Made by a program: the position numbers and the translations under genes. Below the pieces are notes generated by a model. The model worked only from the letters and a program-made list of their open reading frames with translations. It had not been told where the DNA came from and made no database searches. A stretch of DNA of 64,000 nucleotides, taken from assembly GCA_965153355.1 (NCBI GenBank), contig OZ231126.1, positions 42,842,001 through 42,906,000 on the forward strand, in the 5' to 3' direction. The stretch's first letter is position 1; every line of letters starts with the position of its first letter. This document shows positions 1 through 13,864 of this stretch, piece after piece. Source of the stretch: Flaccisagitta enflata. Taxonomy: Eukaryota; Chaetognatha; Sagittoidea; Aphragmophora.

Positions 1-660
1 CGCTCCGTTCATCCGTCTGTCCATCTATTCTTCCTCTCGCCAGTCATGGACATCCACCAGTCCATCTATGAGTCGTCTCTCTCCAACTCTCGGTATATTT
101 TCTAATACAAATTGCGTTATGAATTGCGGCAAAATGCTTTCTTTATGATCTGACATCCCACAACCCGACCCGATAAATCTTTGCACAGATGCTTCTCCTT
201 TTCCAGAACCAACCTGATGTTCTTTATGGAAGGTAGGTGAGCTGTCGCGGGTCGGTCATTGGGTCAAAAAAAGAAAAAAAAAGAATAGTTGAAGAAATTG
301 GAAGAAAGATGACAAGACCAAAACACGGTTTCTGGTCGTTTCGCATCGCTGTTGAAATCTAGAAATTAGAATAGACAGTTTATTCGTTTGAGGGAAATTT
401 GAAACAGTGCAAACAAAATACAAAACACTCATTCAAAACACAAATTATGATATGTGGTAAGTAGTAGAGTTGTAATTTTCATAAGAAAACACAATGAACA
501 TGCATTAAACAATGCAATGCAACAATACAATCGGTACTAGATTCCATGGCGCATAAAAGTATTAAGGCTGTCGGTCTAGTACAGGTCATTGAACCGAATG
601 TATGAATAAATTAAGAATAGAAGTACTATTTACAGAAAGATATTCAAGTTGGTAGTGTCA
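1..660. other. unassigned AT-rich stretch
   Basis: I see no gene or repeat boundary here. The first 100 bases hold degenerate CCGT/CCAT-type motifs like those in the HR1 body. The rest is AT-rich, with no ORF worth reporting. Confidence 0.4.
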
Positions 661-1205
<545 letters not shown>

Positions 1206-1335
1206 CTACGGACATACTCTAACTTTCTCGGGGTGATGACTTCTCTCCGCTGATCTAACCCCCAGAACTTGTTCCTTTGACACTCCTCCTTGATGAAGCA
1301 CAGATAGGGACGACGTGGATACGTGTGTGGCACTC

Positions 1336-1488
<153 letters not shown>

Positions 1489-2081
1489 AAATTACCAAGT
1501 GAGAGAACACAAGAGTTAACTCGCGCTTTCCACCCCTGAAAAAAGATGTGGATCTGCATGTGTTGATAATTTCTTTCCGGCCGAGATGAGGAATCTCTTA
1601 TGGTCCTTCACACATGGTTCTATCATCCCATCCCTTCAGGCGGACGGACGGTATCTCGTTCGGCAGCACAGTAATTTCCTCAACCAGCTCCTACGGTAGC
1701 CCATCCAGTCCCCAGTGAATGTATGGTCTTCTGTTTATTGTACCACTTTTCATCCAGTCCTTTAAATGGTCTTTAAATTTTGATATGGTATCGCATACAA
1801 TCACCCATCAAGTCTCCTATATCCAGTACCCTCGTACGTTATCTCAAACGGTACCTCATTCTACGCCCTCGTCTAGTCTCTCATCCAGTCCTTCATACAG
1901 TCCCTCTCTCACACGGTGTTTAATTCATTTTTCCCTTCCCTCATTCTGCAGTTTGAGACGACTGTTGAAATGAGAAATGAGATTTATAACAAGATTTCAT
2001 CGTCAGCCTTCATTGGATTTCGCGCTCATCCGGAGTCAGGCAACATCTGCTGCCCTTTTCCTGATTTATTCCTTCCAGTTC

Positions 2082-2355
2082 GTGAGTCTGAATCGCTGTC
2101 AGCCTTTACAAAAAAAGAAAAAAAAATGTTGTGTCTGACTTTTTTTTCTGTTTTCTTTTTCTATACGTATAGCCGTCTTTTTCTTTGAAATGGTGTATTG
2201 GAGAAGGATGGTCTTAAGTTGTATTGATGGTGAATGAGTCTGAATCGCTGTCAGCCTCTAAAAAAATGTTGTCTGTTCTTTTTTTAAATGTTTAGCCATC
2301 TTTTTTTCATCGTGCATTGGACAAGGATAGTCTGAAATTGTAAGGGAGTTGTAAT
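2082..2355 (+). repeat. tandem duplication of about 140 bp
   Basis: Two diverged direct copies, at about 2082-2225 and 2230-2355. Both begin GAGTCTGAATCGCTGTCAGC and continue through AAATGTTGT..., TAGCC(G/A)TCTTTTT and ATTGGA(G/C)AAGGAT. I recognise no family. The flanking 1489-2081 is unassigned. Confidence 0.75.
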
Positions 2356-2397
2356 GAAACGCCATTTTCAAGATTGGGGACTAATATTTGTGTTTTT

Positions 2398-2522
2398 AGT
2401 TGCGAACACTCGACTCTACACCTTGCCATGTATGTCGGTCCGCCCGTCCGTCGATCCGTCAGTCCGTCACATTTCTGAATTGCGATTTGCCGCGACTGGA
2501 TTGCCGTGTATCCGGCCTTGTT
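2398..2522 (+). mobile_element. HR1 hairpin element, type B, diverged
   Basis: It follows a T-run. It has the CTCTACACCTTGCC segment, a CCGT-type body, GTCACATTT-TGAATT, and the complete tail GCCGTGTATCCGGCCTTGTT. The proximal hairpin is eroded. Confidence 0.8.
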
Positions 2523-3089
2523 TTTACTTACAAATACACAATCATTGAGTAACAATACGTCAATACCTCGTTATTTCAATTCGGATTGATCTCTTGTACT
2601 TGATTCTATCTCAAGCTTATTGTTGTAGCCTCGTTGCCTGTCGGTTGTTACTGCTGACCACTGAAGAGACAACGTATCTCTCACTATTGCAGCCTTTCAT
2701 CCCATTTCCTAGCTCCTTCATACTCCATCCAAAACAGCTTCAAGCCTTAGGCCATCTATTTCCATATTTGTATTCACAAAGACGCTGGCCCTTGCCTTCA
2801 GCCAAATTCTCTGCCGTCTTTTTCTATTTTCTATTTCCCCTTTTGCCCCCATTTGATGTACACATAAACTCTCATTATGTACAATTCCTATGTGTTCTTT
2901 GTTGCTGTTTTTTCTTTCTTTAGTTTCGAGAAGTCAACACCTGACTTGCCTAAAGATGAATATCTGTTTGTTTGGGTGAGGATATATGACTATCTGTGGT
3001 CGGCCTGGCTCCTATTCAGTTAGAATGCGCGTCCATCTGTCCGTCTCGTTCAACATTTATTTCTTTTTCTGTATTTTTGTTTACCTGTG
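2523..3089. other. unassigned
   Basis: No gene or repeat recognised. Pyrimidine-rich in its second half, leading into the CTGT array. Confidence 0.35.
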
Positions 3090-3434
<345 letters not shown>

Positions 3435-3597
3435 TTTCTTTTTCCCCATGTCTCAGCCCGGCCTCTCTCTCACACACACCCATAAACTCTCATCTTCTGC
3501 AAATCTCATTCTAATTGAGCTCCAAGCCGCGATCTGCCTGAACAAATGTTTGTCGCCTTGTTTACTCTCGACGATCAACTTTCTCATGAGATTTCTC

Positions 3598-3690
3598 CTT
3601 TGCCCCCTTGACTCCTTTGCCCCCTTGCCTCCTTTGCCTCCATTGCCTCCTTTGCCGCCTTTGGCTCCATTGCCCCCTATCCTTCTTTCA
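3598..3690. repeat. 9-bp minisatellite (CCTCCTTTG-like)
   Basis: About ten imperfect copies of a C-rich nonamer (CCCCCTTTG, CCTCCTTTG and variants). Confidence 0.75.
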
Positions 3691-3700
3691 TTGCTTTCAG

Positions 3701-3819
3701 GCCTGTATATAGTTGCATATTGCCCGGGGGGGGGGGGAGGGGAATAAAGTGAAAGGATTTGGAAATGGGGAAGGAAATTAAAGGGTGAAAAATGAAAGGT
3801 TGTGCAACTATATACAGCC
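3701..3819. repeat. short inverted repeat, 15-bp arms
   Basis: CTGTATATAGTTGCA at 3703-3717 is repeated exactly in inverse at 3803-3817. Between them lie a G-run and a purine-rich spacer. Possibly a small hairpin insertion; no duplication of flanking bases is clear. Confidence 0.7.
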
Positions 3820-3841
3820 CTGATTGCTTCCTTGTTGTTTT

Positions 3842-3985
3842 TGTTTCTCTGTTTCTCTGTTTCTCTGTTTCCCTGTTTCCCTGTTTCCCTGTTTCCCTGT
3901 TTCTCTGTCTCTTTGTTTGTTTGTTTGTTTGTTTGTTTGTTTGTTTGTTTGTTTGTTTGTTTGTTTGTTTTTTGTTTGTTTGTTT
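3842..3985. repeat. (GTTTCCCT)n to (GTTT)n microsatellite
   Basis: Octamer copies with C/T variation pass into a plain GTTT tract. Confidence 0.93.
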
Positions 3986-4054
3986 CTTGCTTTCATTTCT
4001 TTTCATTTGTTTGTTTGCTTCATTCTTTCCCTCTTTCCCTCTATCTTTCTTTTT

Positions 4055-4271
4055 AGTTGCAGACACGCTACTCTATGAGAGGCTACGTCCACCCGTAGGT
4101 CCATCGGTCTGTTGGTCCGTCAGTCAGTCAGTCCTTCGGTCGAAGGTCATCAAGTTGAAAAGTGGGAAAAATTTTAGTGTCTGTTTGAGTATGGGGGGTG
4201 GGTTGGGGTGTGGATGGGGGTTGGATGCCCCTGCCCGCCCGGCCGCAACGATATTGTGACCCCGCGTCACT
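4055..4271 (+). mobile_element. HR1 element, type C
   Basis: T-run, then AGTTGCAGACACGCTACT, CTATGAGAGGCT, a CCGT/CAGT body, GTTGAAAAGTGGGAAAAA, and a distal part reading CGCAACGATATTGTGACC. The CCGGCCTTGTT tail is replaced by CCCGCGTCAC, which is typical of type C copies. Confidence 0.75.
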
Positions 4272-4413
4272 AGTTTTCCTTATTTCTATTTTTCTTACCA
4301 ATAAGATTTGCTTTCTCGTTAGCCCGCTCTCTTTCCCACTCCATTTTCTACCAGAACTTTGTTACTTGTTTAGGTCTTCATCATCCGTTTTCTTTAGGAT
4401 TCCTTATGTTATT

Positions 4414-4623
4414 AGTCGCGTGCACGCGACTCTACAACCCGCTTTGTCCGTCGGTCGGTCGGTTGGTCGGTCGGTTGGTCGGTTGGTCGGTCGGTCACAC
4501 TTTACTTCTTTTTATGATTTTATTTCTTGGACCTCACTGCTCCTGCCCACGTTGCCTAGTGACCTCAAATATGGCCCCTGCCCACCCGCACGCGACTTCG
4601 GTAGCCGTGTATCCGGCCTTGTT
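4414..4623 (+). mobile_element. HR1 element, type A, complete
   Basis: It starts AGTCGCGTGCACGCGACT and runs through (TCGG/TTGG)n, the CACTTTACTT segment, CACTGCTCCTGCCCA, GACCTCAAATATGGCCCC and the distal arm GCACGCGACT. It ends in the full CCGGCCTTGTT tail. Confidence 0.88.
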
Positions 4624-4717
4624 TCCAGTATTTCTTCCTTTGGAACTCTCTCTGTCCTCGTCCTTTTCTGCCAGTCTGTCTTGTGTCTCTCTTTCTGTCT
4701 GTCTGTATATCAGTCTA

Positions 4718-5301
<584 letters not shown>

Positions 5302-5331
<30 letters not shown>

Positions 5332-5351
5332 AATGATGATGATATTGTTGT

Positions 5352-5441
<90 letters not shown>
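5302..5441. repeat. (GAT)n microsatellite
   Basis: Near-perfect trinucleotide tract with an ATATTGTTG interruption. Confidence 0.96.
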
Positions 5442-5442
<1 letters not shown>

Positions 5443-5506
5443 ACCACGCACAACCATGGATGAAGAGGCAGAATATTTGGTTGCAATCATCATGAAATCA
5501 TGGATT

Positions 5507-5508
<2 letters not shown>

Positions 5509-5589
<81 letters not shown>
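5509..5589. repeat. (GA)n microsatellite
   Basis: Perfect dinucleotide run. Confidence 0.96.
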
Positions 5590-5591
<2 letters not shown>

Positions 5592-6053
5592 AGAAACCGA
5601 GACAGAGGCAGAGGCAGCACAGTAGAACGAGACTGAGAGATGAACCTAATTGAATAGACCGACTACTAAAAAGTCTCACGTGATTTTTGTTGAAATCCCC
5701 AGATAAAATATTTCACCAAAAGTCACGATTTTAATCTCAAATCCTATCTCATTTTTTTCTAATCTTTTTTCTCATTTTCTTGTCCCCTACTCTTTCATCT
5801 TTTTTATTCTTCTTCCACATCTTCATCTGTTCCTCTTTTTCATTTCATCCTCTTTCACTTTCTTCTTTTTCTACTCTTTCTACTCCTTATTCTCCTTCTT
5901 GTTTTTGTTTTTGCTCTTGTTCTTTTCCTACTTAAAGTGCCTCTTTCAGTCACCGACTCGCAATTCCGCCTGTCCATCCATTTGGCCTGTCCGTCCCTCG
6001 CTACGGTGGTCCTTCAGGCTTGAATTAGAGTGTGATCTCACACATTTGAGATA

Positions 6054-6055
<2 letters not shown>

Positions 6056-6134
<79 letters not shown>
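6056..6134. repeat. (GT)n microsatellite
   Basis: Perfect dinucleotide run. Confidence 0.96.
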
Positions 6135-6137
<3 letters not shown>

Positions 6138-6285
6138 AAGGGCTATAGAAATAGTGGATGAATCATCCTCTTTGACAATTAATGGTAACTCATTAACGGT
6201 ATCGATCTACCCATCAGACAGAAAAAAAAAAGAATTCTTAATGGTTTTCTATCAAACTAATGCCATGTTTAAGCGGAAAAAGATT

Positions 6286-7022
6286 ACACCGTCTTTAAAT
6301 CGAAATGGCAAATAGTAAACCTTTGTCGCTCCAAAACTACGAGCCCAAAATCTTTCAAATTTTCAGTGAATGTTGGTAACAGCATTTTGTCACGCCAAAA
6401 CTCAGATTTTGACACTGAATAGTTTGGGGTCAGTAAAACAAACGGAACACGCCCAATTTTTAGGGCTGAATCTTTTTTTCTTGCTTTATTTGAGAGGACT
6501 TGTCTTTATCCATGTACAGATGTAAAAAAAATTGAGCTAGAACTCCAGGGTTGGTCTCAAATGATAAGAAATTTTTCAGAGATTAGACATTTACCAAAAA
6601 ATTTTTTCAGAGATTAGACATTTACCAATCATTGCTGAAATCCAGACCGTCAATTATTTGAAAATCATTCAAATCTTCATAAACACAATAAAATAATGAA
6701 ATTTTCAAGCAGATCTCATGTTCATGATTTGTAATTCTTCATTTAAGACCAACCCAGGGTTCAAGCTTGCTTAGTCAGGAAAAAAGCAATAAAAAAAAAG
6801 AGATTCTTCCAAATATAGTTGGGACAAATTGATTTTTTCCATAAAATTGATAGCTTTTCAATGCTTTAATGACCCTCAAACTATTCAGTATCAAAATCTG
6901 AGTTTTGGCATGACAAGATGGTCAGTTGTTACAAACATTTACTAAAAATTTGAAGGCTTTTGAGCAAATAATTTTGGAGCTAGAAAGGTTTACTATTTGC
7001 CCTTTCGATTTAAAGACGGTGT
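6286..7022. mobile_element. palindromic MITE, 737 bp, 5-bp target duplication
   Basis: The two halves are imperfect inverted copies over nearly the whole length. ACACCGTCTTTAAATCGAAA at the left end matches the reverse of the right end, and the shared segments AACTCAGATTTTGA and GGTTGGTCT lie at mirrored positions. It is flanked by AGATT (6281-6285 and 7023-7027), so I infer insertion as a DNA transposon derivative. There is no coding capacity. The superfamily is not assignable from the ends alone. Confidence 0.85.
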
Positions 7023-7090
7023 AGATTGGCGCTGAATGGATGTAGTTTCAAAGGGCTTTCAAATAATTTGAAATTACAATCAGTTTTTTA

Positions 7091-7168
7091 AGATGCGTCC
7101 TCGTATCTTTATGATAGGCTGTGTCCGTTGGTAGGTCGGTTGGTTGTTTGGTCGGTTGGTCAGTATCG
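7091..7168 (+). mobile_element. HR1 element, type E, truncated
   Basis: T-run, then AGATGCGTCCTCGTATCT, then CTGTGTCCG and a (TTGG/TCGG) body. The arms are the AGATGCG version seen again at 63107-63449. The distal half is missing. Confidence 0.65.
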
Positions 7169-8156
7169 CCTTCATAAAAAAAAAAACCCCATCAAAATCA
7201 TGCATTTTTTCAACAGACATTTAGCAGTTCATTCTTTGAATCCTTTATTGACATTCATTCCTAAAAAAAACTTATATTCATAAAAAAAAAAAAAACATAT
7301 ATTCATAAAAAAAAAAAACATTCATTCATAAAAAACATTAATTCAAAGAGGACGTATTGTTGAGCTACTTGACCTTGTTTTGTAGATATTTTGTTAGAAT
7401 TCACCATTTAAAGTTTTTTATCCGCGTGGTAAGCTAGGTTTTGCAAATCGATCGAGTTACCGATGAACAACGCACTATCTGAAGCCAACATAAGCTTGCA
7501 GGCCTACTTAAGGATGCCACACAAATAACCAGTTTTTTTTCTTTTTTGAGTAGAGAGATGAGATAAAAGGGAATTGGGAAATGGATCTGGGAATTGAGAA
7601 GTTTAAGCTCTGAATCCATTTATCCGAGACGGAAGACGATCCTTCAAAAGACGAAAATAAAAAAGAAAAAAACAAAACAAAACACTTCATTCTATTCATC
7701 ACTTTTGCAAGGAAAGAAGAAAAAAAAATCCCCGCAATGACAAAAAGTTTGATTGCTTGGAAAAATGCATTTGCGGAATTTTTTTTCTTGATTAAAAGAA
7801 GAATTACTATGAACAAAATAACGAAAAAAGAGAAGGAAAAACAATCGCGGCGGATTGATCATGTGATTCATATCATCATTAATGATTCGTTATCATATGT
7901 TTTGATCAAAACATAATTCAATTGTCCTGTCGTTCTCAGCCAATGTAAATTACCATAAAGCGGCTCAATCTTGATTGTCCAAAATGTCATTTCCATGGTA
8001 ATTTTTGCTTTCTTTCTATATTTTCCACGTGCGTCTTCTTCTTTGAAAAAATACAAATATTGTAGTTTTTCAGACAAGCTGCTAATAATGAAGTAATAGT
8101 AATATGATAGCAATATTATTATGTAATGCAGTGCAAAAGAGCTAAAGAAATGGAAA
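7169..8156. other. unassigned AT-rich stretch
   Basis: Contains short imperfect repeats of ATTCATAAAAAA (about 7250-7345). Otherwise nothing recognised. Confidence 0.35.
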
Positions 8157-8160
8157 AGGC

Positions 8161-8776
8161 CACTGTGCTTTCAATCAAAATCTGAGTGAAGAATCATATA
8201 ACAGTGGGTTTCTCCGCATTTTTGTGTAGTGTTGGGGTGTGATAACATGTAACTAGCCTAAACAAAATCATTCACCGAGCGCTTTTTGAGTAATCTTCAA
8301 AATGGAAAAGATTTAGACCCATTTTCAATTAAGATTCTACTGAGATGTATTGACTTAGTTTTTGACTCCATATTGTTAATCTATGCAAAGTTTCCATTCA
8401 TTTGATAGGTCGCACTCTATACTTTTGCAAAGAATTAAAATTTTCATTTTTTGAGTCACCGTTACAAAAAAGTAACGGTGGCTCAAAAAATGAAAACTTC
8501 ATTTTGAAATCAAACCATATAGTGTGACCTATCAAATGAAAGGGAATTTTGCATAGATTAATAATATGAAGTCAAAAAATAGGTCAATACAACTCAGTAG
8601 AATCTTCACTGAAAATGGGTTTGATTTTTTTCCATTTTGAAGATTACTAAAAAAGCGGTCGGTGAATGATTTTATTTTGGCTAGTTACATGTTATCACAG
8701 CCCAACCCTACACAACAATGCGGAGAAACCCACTGTTATATGATTTTTCACTCAGATTTTGATTGAAAGCACAGTG
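8161..8776. mobile_element. palindromic MITE, 616 bp, CACTGTG ends
   Basis: Almost perfectly self-complementary about a centre near 8467, where GAGTCACCGTTAC meets GTAACGGTGGCTC. Ends are CACTGTGCTTTCAATCAAAA and its inverse. Flanks are AGGC on both sides (8157-8160 and 8777-8780). CACTG-type ends with a 4-bp duplication fit the CMC (CACTA/Mirage/Chapaev) group; that assignment is inference. No ORF. Confidence 0.87.
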
Positions 8777-9200
8777 AGGCACAAAGTCATTTGAGCTGTC
8801 GACGTACCAATGGGTAAATGCCAACGTATAGATTGAGCTCCCCGGTTATTTTTTTTGTAATTCCATTGGCTCTGGCACTGCCTCCGGTCATCAACAGTTG
8901 TCTGATAACTTGAGTTACGTGACCACTTGACAATCATGTACATACAAATGGGCAGGCAAAAGGGAGACGAAGGAAGAAGCAAACGGGAAACATCCAAGAG
9001 GAATGAGATCAAAATCAGGGCAACGAGTAGAGGAAAGATTGAGAGTGCAATTAGTGAGGGGGGAAAAACATTCAAGTAAGGCGGGGTTACAGAAGGGGAG
9101 ACACCGACCAACAACCCCCTTCCCCCTCTGCACCTTCCCTTCCCCCACACAAACAAGGACGCGGCATCTTAAATGCTCGGTCTAACATTTTCCAGATAGA

Positions 9201-9300
9201 ACGTGACGGACCCATGGACCAACGGACCGACGGACCATTGGACCAATGGACCAACAGACTTACGGACTAAGCCTTTTCTACCGTCGCTAGTCCGCGATTA
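9201..9300 (-). mobile_element. HR1-like fragment, degenerate
   Basis: GTGACGGACC, a (GACCAACG)-type body, GACTAAGCC and a worn CGCTAGTCCGCGATTA end. Both arms are decayed. Confidence 0.5.
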
Positions 9301-9754
9301 AAATGGGAGAGAAAAGAGAGAGAGAAAAATGATGAGAAAAAGATAAGAATAAAAATGAAGACAGAAGAAAGTTAAGAATCAGAAGATTAGAAAGAAAAAG
9401 GAAAGATGAAGAGGAAAAAGAGAAGAAATGAAAGATGAAAAAGAAAAAGAAGAGAAAGTGACAGGAGAACTGGAGGTAGGAAAAAATTACAAAGAAAACA
9501 TAAAGAAAAAGAAGAAGAAGAAGAAGAAGAAAAAAGAGAAAGAAAAAGAAAAAGAAAAAGAGGAAGAAGAAGAAAAAGAAGAAAAACATGAAAAGAAAAG
9601 AAAAAGAAAAAGAAAAATACATAGAAAAAACATAGAAAAAGACATAAAAAAAACATAGAAAAAGAAAAGAAAAAAAGAAGAAGAAAAAGAAGAAGAAGAA
9701 GAAGAAGAAGAAGAAGAAGAAGAAGAAGAAGAAGAAGAAGAAGAAGAAGAAGAA

Positions 9755-9843
<89 letters not shown>
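9301..9843. repeat. purine tract: GAAAAA-rich, then (GAA)n, then (GA)n
   Basis: A graded polypurine stretch of about 540 bp, ending in a perfect GA run of about 85 bp. Confidence 0.93.
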
Positions 9844-9844
<1 letters not shown>

Positions 9845-10159
9845 AAGCACAAGCAGAAGCTGCTGAAGGTGATATATGGACGCAGTGAAAGACGTTGTGG
9901 TAATGAACCTTTGCCAGTCAAATAACGCCACGGCCAACTTGGAAGCTTGGAGTTGGAAGAAAACCTGCTCTGCCTCAGGACGGAGAAAATGAAGAAAACG
10001 AGGAATTAGAGGGGGAAGTAGAACTCACGCACTGGACAGAAACACAGGTACGCAGACACTTGGGGAAAACGCATGAACACAGACACAAACAGAGACAAAC
10101 ACAAAAGCAACCAGCAAATACTAATATTGACGCTATCACAAACAAAAATACACAAAGGC

Positions 10160-10163
<4 letters not shown>

Positions 10164-10247
<84 letters not shown>
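10164..10247. repeat. (CA)n microsatellite
   Basis: Perfect dinucleotide run. Confidence 0.96.
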
Positions 10248-10249
<2 letters not shown>

Positions 10250-10421
10250 ACATACACGTATTTACAAACAAAATAATCCGGACGTCAATGCGTACATCCA
10301 TCCAATTATCTTTTTTCTCTCTACTATGTGCTCTTCACTGACCATGGATGCTTTTACGGTTTACGGTCATTCGGTCAAGGGTAAAACTAATTGAACTTGC
10401 TTTCGTCCATCTTTCTCTCTC

Positions 10422-10531
<110 letters not shown>

Positions 10532-10680
10532 CAAAGATTCCATAAAGATAGAGACCCGGGGGCCGGAGAGAGAGGGGGTCTTGTCCGTTCAATAAGATAA
10601 ACTATGCAGCGACTGAGATGTAGAATACCGGTTAGGCGCTTTGGCGGGAGCGACATTGCAGAAAACACGCTATATGAACA

Positions 10681-10748
10681 AACGTGACCACCAAACGGAC
10701 TGACTGACTGAAAAGTAAGTCATAGAGTTGCTTAGTACGCGACTTAAA
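10681..10748 (-). mobile_element. HR1-like fragment, degenerate
   Basis: GTGACCACC, a short GACTGACTGACTG body, CATAGAGTTGC and TAGTACGCGACTTAAA. This is only the hairpin end of an element. Confidence 0.5.
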
Positions 10749-10844
10749 GAAAGAAGATCTAGTAGAGTCCCTTAGAGAAAGGAAGGACCGGTCCAGGCGT
10801 TCTACCACTCTAAAGGGCGCATTTCATTCAACAATTCTTCTCAC

Positions 10845-11165
<321 letters not shown>

Positions 11166-11813
11166 ATTGGCGCTGGATTGATGATGATAATGGTTACCGA
11201 GTCAACCGGGGCCACTTGTTCGTATTTTCAACTCCGCAGTTTGTGGAAATGAAAGAATGCTGATGGAAGAAAATCTGCAGATAATGTTCACAGGGAAAGC
11301 AGCGCTTGAAGTCACAAGTAAAATCTCTTATCATTGCCTTATACACTACCACTCAGCGACAGTGGATTTAATTTTCTGGTTGTTTATAGACTGCAGATTT
11401 TGTCATTTTTCCAACGACATTTATGCAGTATCCTCTCGTGCGTTTATCTCTGTGACTTTTTCATATGGCAGAACTAACAAGAAAACATAAGCTAAGAAAA
11501 AAAGTTGAGCAAGAAAAAAAAAAAAAAAAAAAAAAAAAAAACCATAAGGAAAATGAAGAAAAAAGAAAAAGAAAAAATTAAGAGATAAGAAGGAAGCTCA
11601 GAGAGGAAGAAAAGAAATATCATAAAAGAAGGCAAGGGAGAGTGAAAAGAGAAATGTGTTGGTAGGACACATGCGGCGATTATGATGATGGTTTTGGGCG
11701 GTGGCGTCTTCAATCTTGTCATTGCTGACGATGTTCTTTTGGATTGACGGTGATGACGGTGGCGCTAGTTGGAGGATAAAGACAGACATTCAGAAATGCA
11801 GCGAGAAAGCGAG

Positions 11814-11816
<3 letters not shown>

Positions 11817-11898
<82 letters not shown>

Positions 11899-11974
11899 AG
11901 GCAAACTGAAAAACAGACAGACTGATAGACAAAATTACAGAAAACAGATGAATTGGCAGACAGATTGAAAGACT

Positions 11975-12058
<84 letters not shown>
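11817..12058. repeat. (GA)n followed by (CAGA)n microsatellite
   Basis: Perfect GA run, 70 bp of looser CAGA-type sequence, then a perfect CAGA run at 11974-12058. Confidence 0.95.
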
Positions 12059-12059
<1 letters not shown>

Positions 12060-12304
12060 TTAGGCAGATTTTTAGACAGAAATATTAAGAAAGAGACCAA
12101 GACAGGTAGAGACCCAGGACAGAAAGGGAGACAGAGGAATGGTTTTAGACCTGTTGGATTGTGTCTTGGCATGAAAACGCGACAGGCATCACTCAAGAGT
12201 ATCGAGTCTCAAGTCTCGAATCGACGCGAAGGCAATTCAGTGGTTATATAATCGCGTTTTTAGGGATGATTCTTAGGTGTAAGACTGATACTGTCATACA
12301 TATA

Positions 12305-12511
12305 ACAAGGCCGGATACACGGCTACCCCAGTCGCGTGCGTGTGGGCAGGGGCCATATTTGATGTCACTTCATCATTTGGGCAGGAGCAGTGAGGCCAAA
12401 GAACGCAAAAAAAAAAATAAAGTAAAGTGTGACGGACGGACCGAGGGACGGACGGACGGACGGACGGACCAACAAAGCGGGGTGTAGAGTCGCGTAGCAC
12501 GCAACTAAAAA
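12305..12511 (-). mobile_element. HR1 element, type A, complete
   Basis: Read on the minus strand it has hairpin, (CCGT)n body, ACTTTACTTTA, CACTGCTCCTGCCCA, a distal arm GCACGCGACT and the full tail. The proximal hairpin has one arm mutated (GCAACT for GCGACT). Confidence 0.88.
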
Positions 12512-13245
12512 CTAATACGAATCATCGTGCATGAAAATATGTAGCTGGTATGGACAGACAAGTCGACGCTGATGCACTGATGGTGGAAGATGATCGGGGG
12601 TGGGTGGGTGGTGGCTGATACCGCAAATGGTGGCTGGTGCCGAACTAAAGCGTGATGATGGCGTGTTGGCGTGTTGGCGTGATATTGGCAATAATTAGAG
12701 TAACCGGGGCTGATACGTGATGGTGTAATGATAGCTAATACTGAGGCTGATGTCGAGACTAATACATGATTGTTGTTGGTAGCATGATGTTCATAACTTC
12801 ATTGATGCTGTTGCTAATGTTGGCTGATGCCGTTGCTGATGTTGACTCATGCTTGTTAATGTTGACTGATTCCACTGCTGATGGTGGCAGATGCCGCTGC
12901 TGATGGTGGCAGATGCTGCTGCTGATGGTGGGGTGGAGCGAAATTAGTTTTCCCCCTGAATTCATCTGCATTTAGATGGAGAGCGTCTGACGAGAAAGAA
13001 GAGAATCTTCTTCTTTTATTCTTCTTCATCTTCTTTTCCTCGTCTTCTTCTTTTTCTGTTTTCCTTCTTTTTCTCGTCTTCTTCTTCTTTTCCTCTTCTT
13101 CCTAAGCCTTTCTTTTCTTTTCTCTACTGTTCGTCTCTCATTTTCTTCATCTACTCCTTCTCAACTCAACGATTACTTACTTCTCATTCTCGCTCCGCTT
13201 CTTTTTGTTTTCTTTATTTTTTTTCCTTCTGTCTTTCTTTTTCGG
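12512..13245. repeat. imperfect GCTGATG-type and CTT-rich simple sequence
   Basis: 12560-12930 is a loose repeat built on GCTGATGNTGG. 12990-13245 is CTT/TTC-rich. No gene is visible. Confidence 0.6.
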
Positions 13246-13250
13246 TTTTT

Positions 13251-13864
13251 GGGCAGCGGCCCCGAAGGGGCCGATGACCTATGCTTTCACACATAGGGGA
13301 AATTTCTCCTTCTTCTTCTTCTCCTTCTTCCGTCCCCCCCACCTCAAAATTAAATCTTGAAACCAAATTCTAACCGAGACTCAAATCCCCGCTTTGAAGC
13401 TCAAATCCCAGCCTCGAGGCTCAAATCTCAGTCTCCAGGCTCAAATCTCAGCCTTGAGGCTCAAATCCCAGCCCTGAGGCTCAAATCCCAGTCTCAAGGC
13501 TAATCCAGCCTTGGGCTCAAATCCTAGCCTCGAAGCTCAAATCCCAGCTTGGCTCAAATCAGCCTCGGCTCAAATCCCAGCCTCACAGCTCAAATCCTCA
13601 GCTCAAATCCCAGCCTCAGCTCAAATCAGCCTCAAAGCTCAAATCTCAGCCTTGAAGCTGAAATCCCGGCCTCGAAGCTCAAATCCCAGCCTCAAGGCCC
13701 CAATTCCAGCCTCCAGGCCTTAATTCCATCCTTGGGGCCCAAATAAAAACAGCATAGGTCATCGGCCCCTTCGGGGCCGCTGCCCCTCTAACCACCTCAC
13801 ACCCACATTCACTCACCTAGGGGCAACGGGTACCGCTGACCATCTAACGCTTTTGCGACTATTA
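13251..13864 (+). mobile_element. HR2 element, alpha type, complete
   Basis: T-run, GGGCAGCGGCCCCGAAGGGG hairpin, then a second hairpin CCTATG...CATAGG. The body has about 16 copies of a 20-22-bp unit (CTCAAATCCCAGCCTCGAGG-like, 13375-13745). An inverted copy of the hairpins follows (CATAGGTCATCGG, then CCCCTTCGGGG), then the tail with CGGGTACCGCTGACCATC. It encodes nothing; ORFs in the body are read-through of the minisatellite. Confidence 0.88.

Noticed and set aside
13375-13745. CRISPR-like arrays (also 38826-39140, 40715-40946, 44050-44400, 45650-46136)
   Set aside because: Units are contiguous and 20-23 bp with variation throughout; there are no unique spacers and no cas genes. These are eukaryotic minisatellites.
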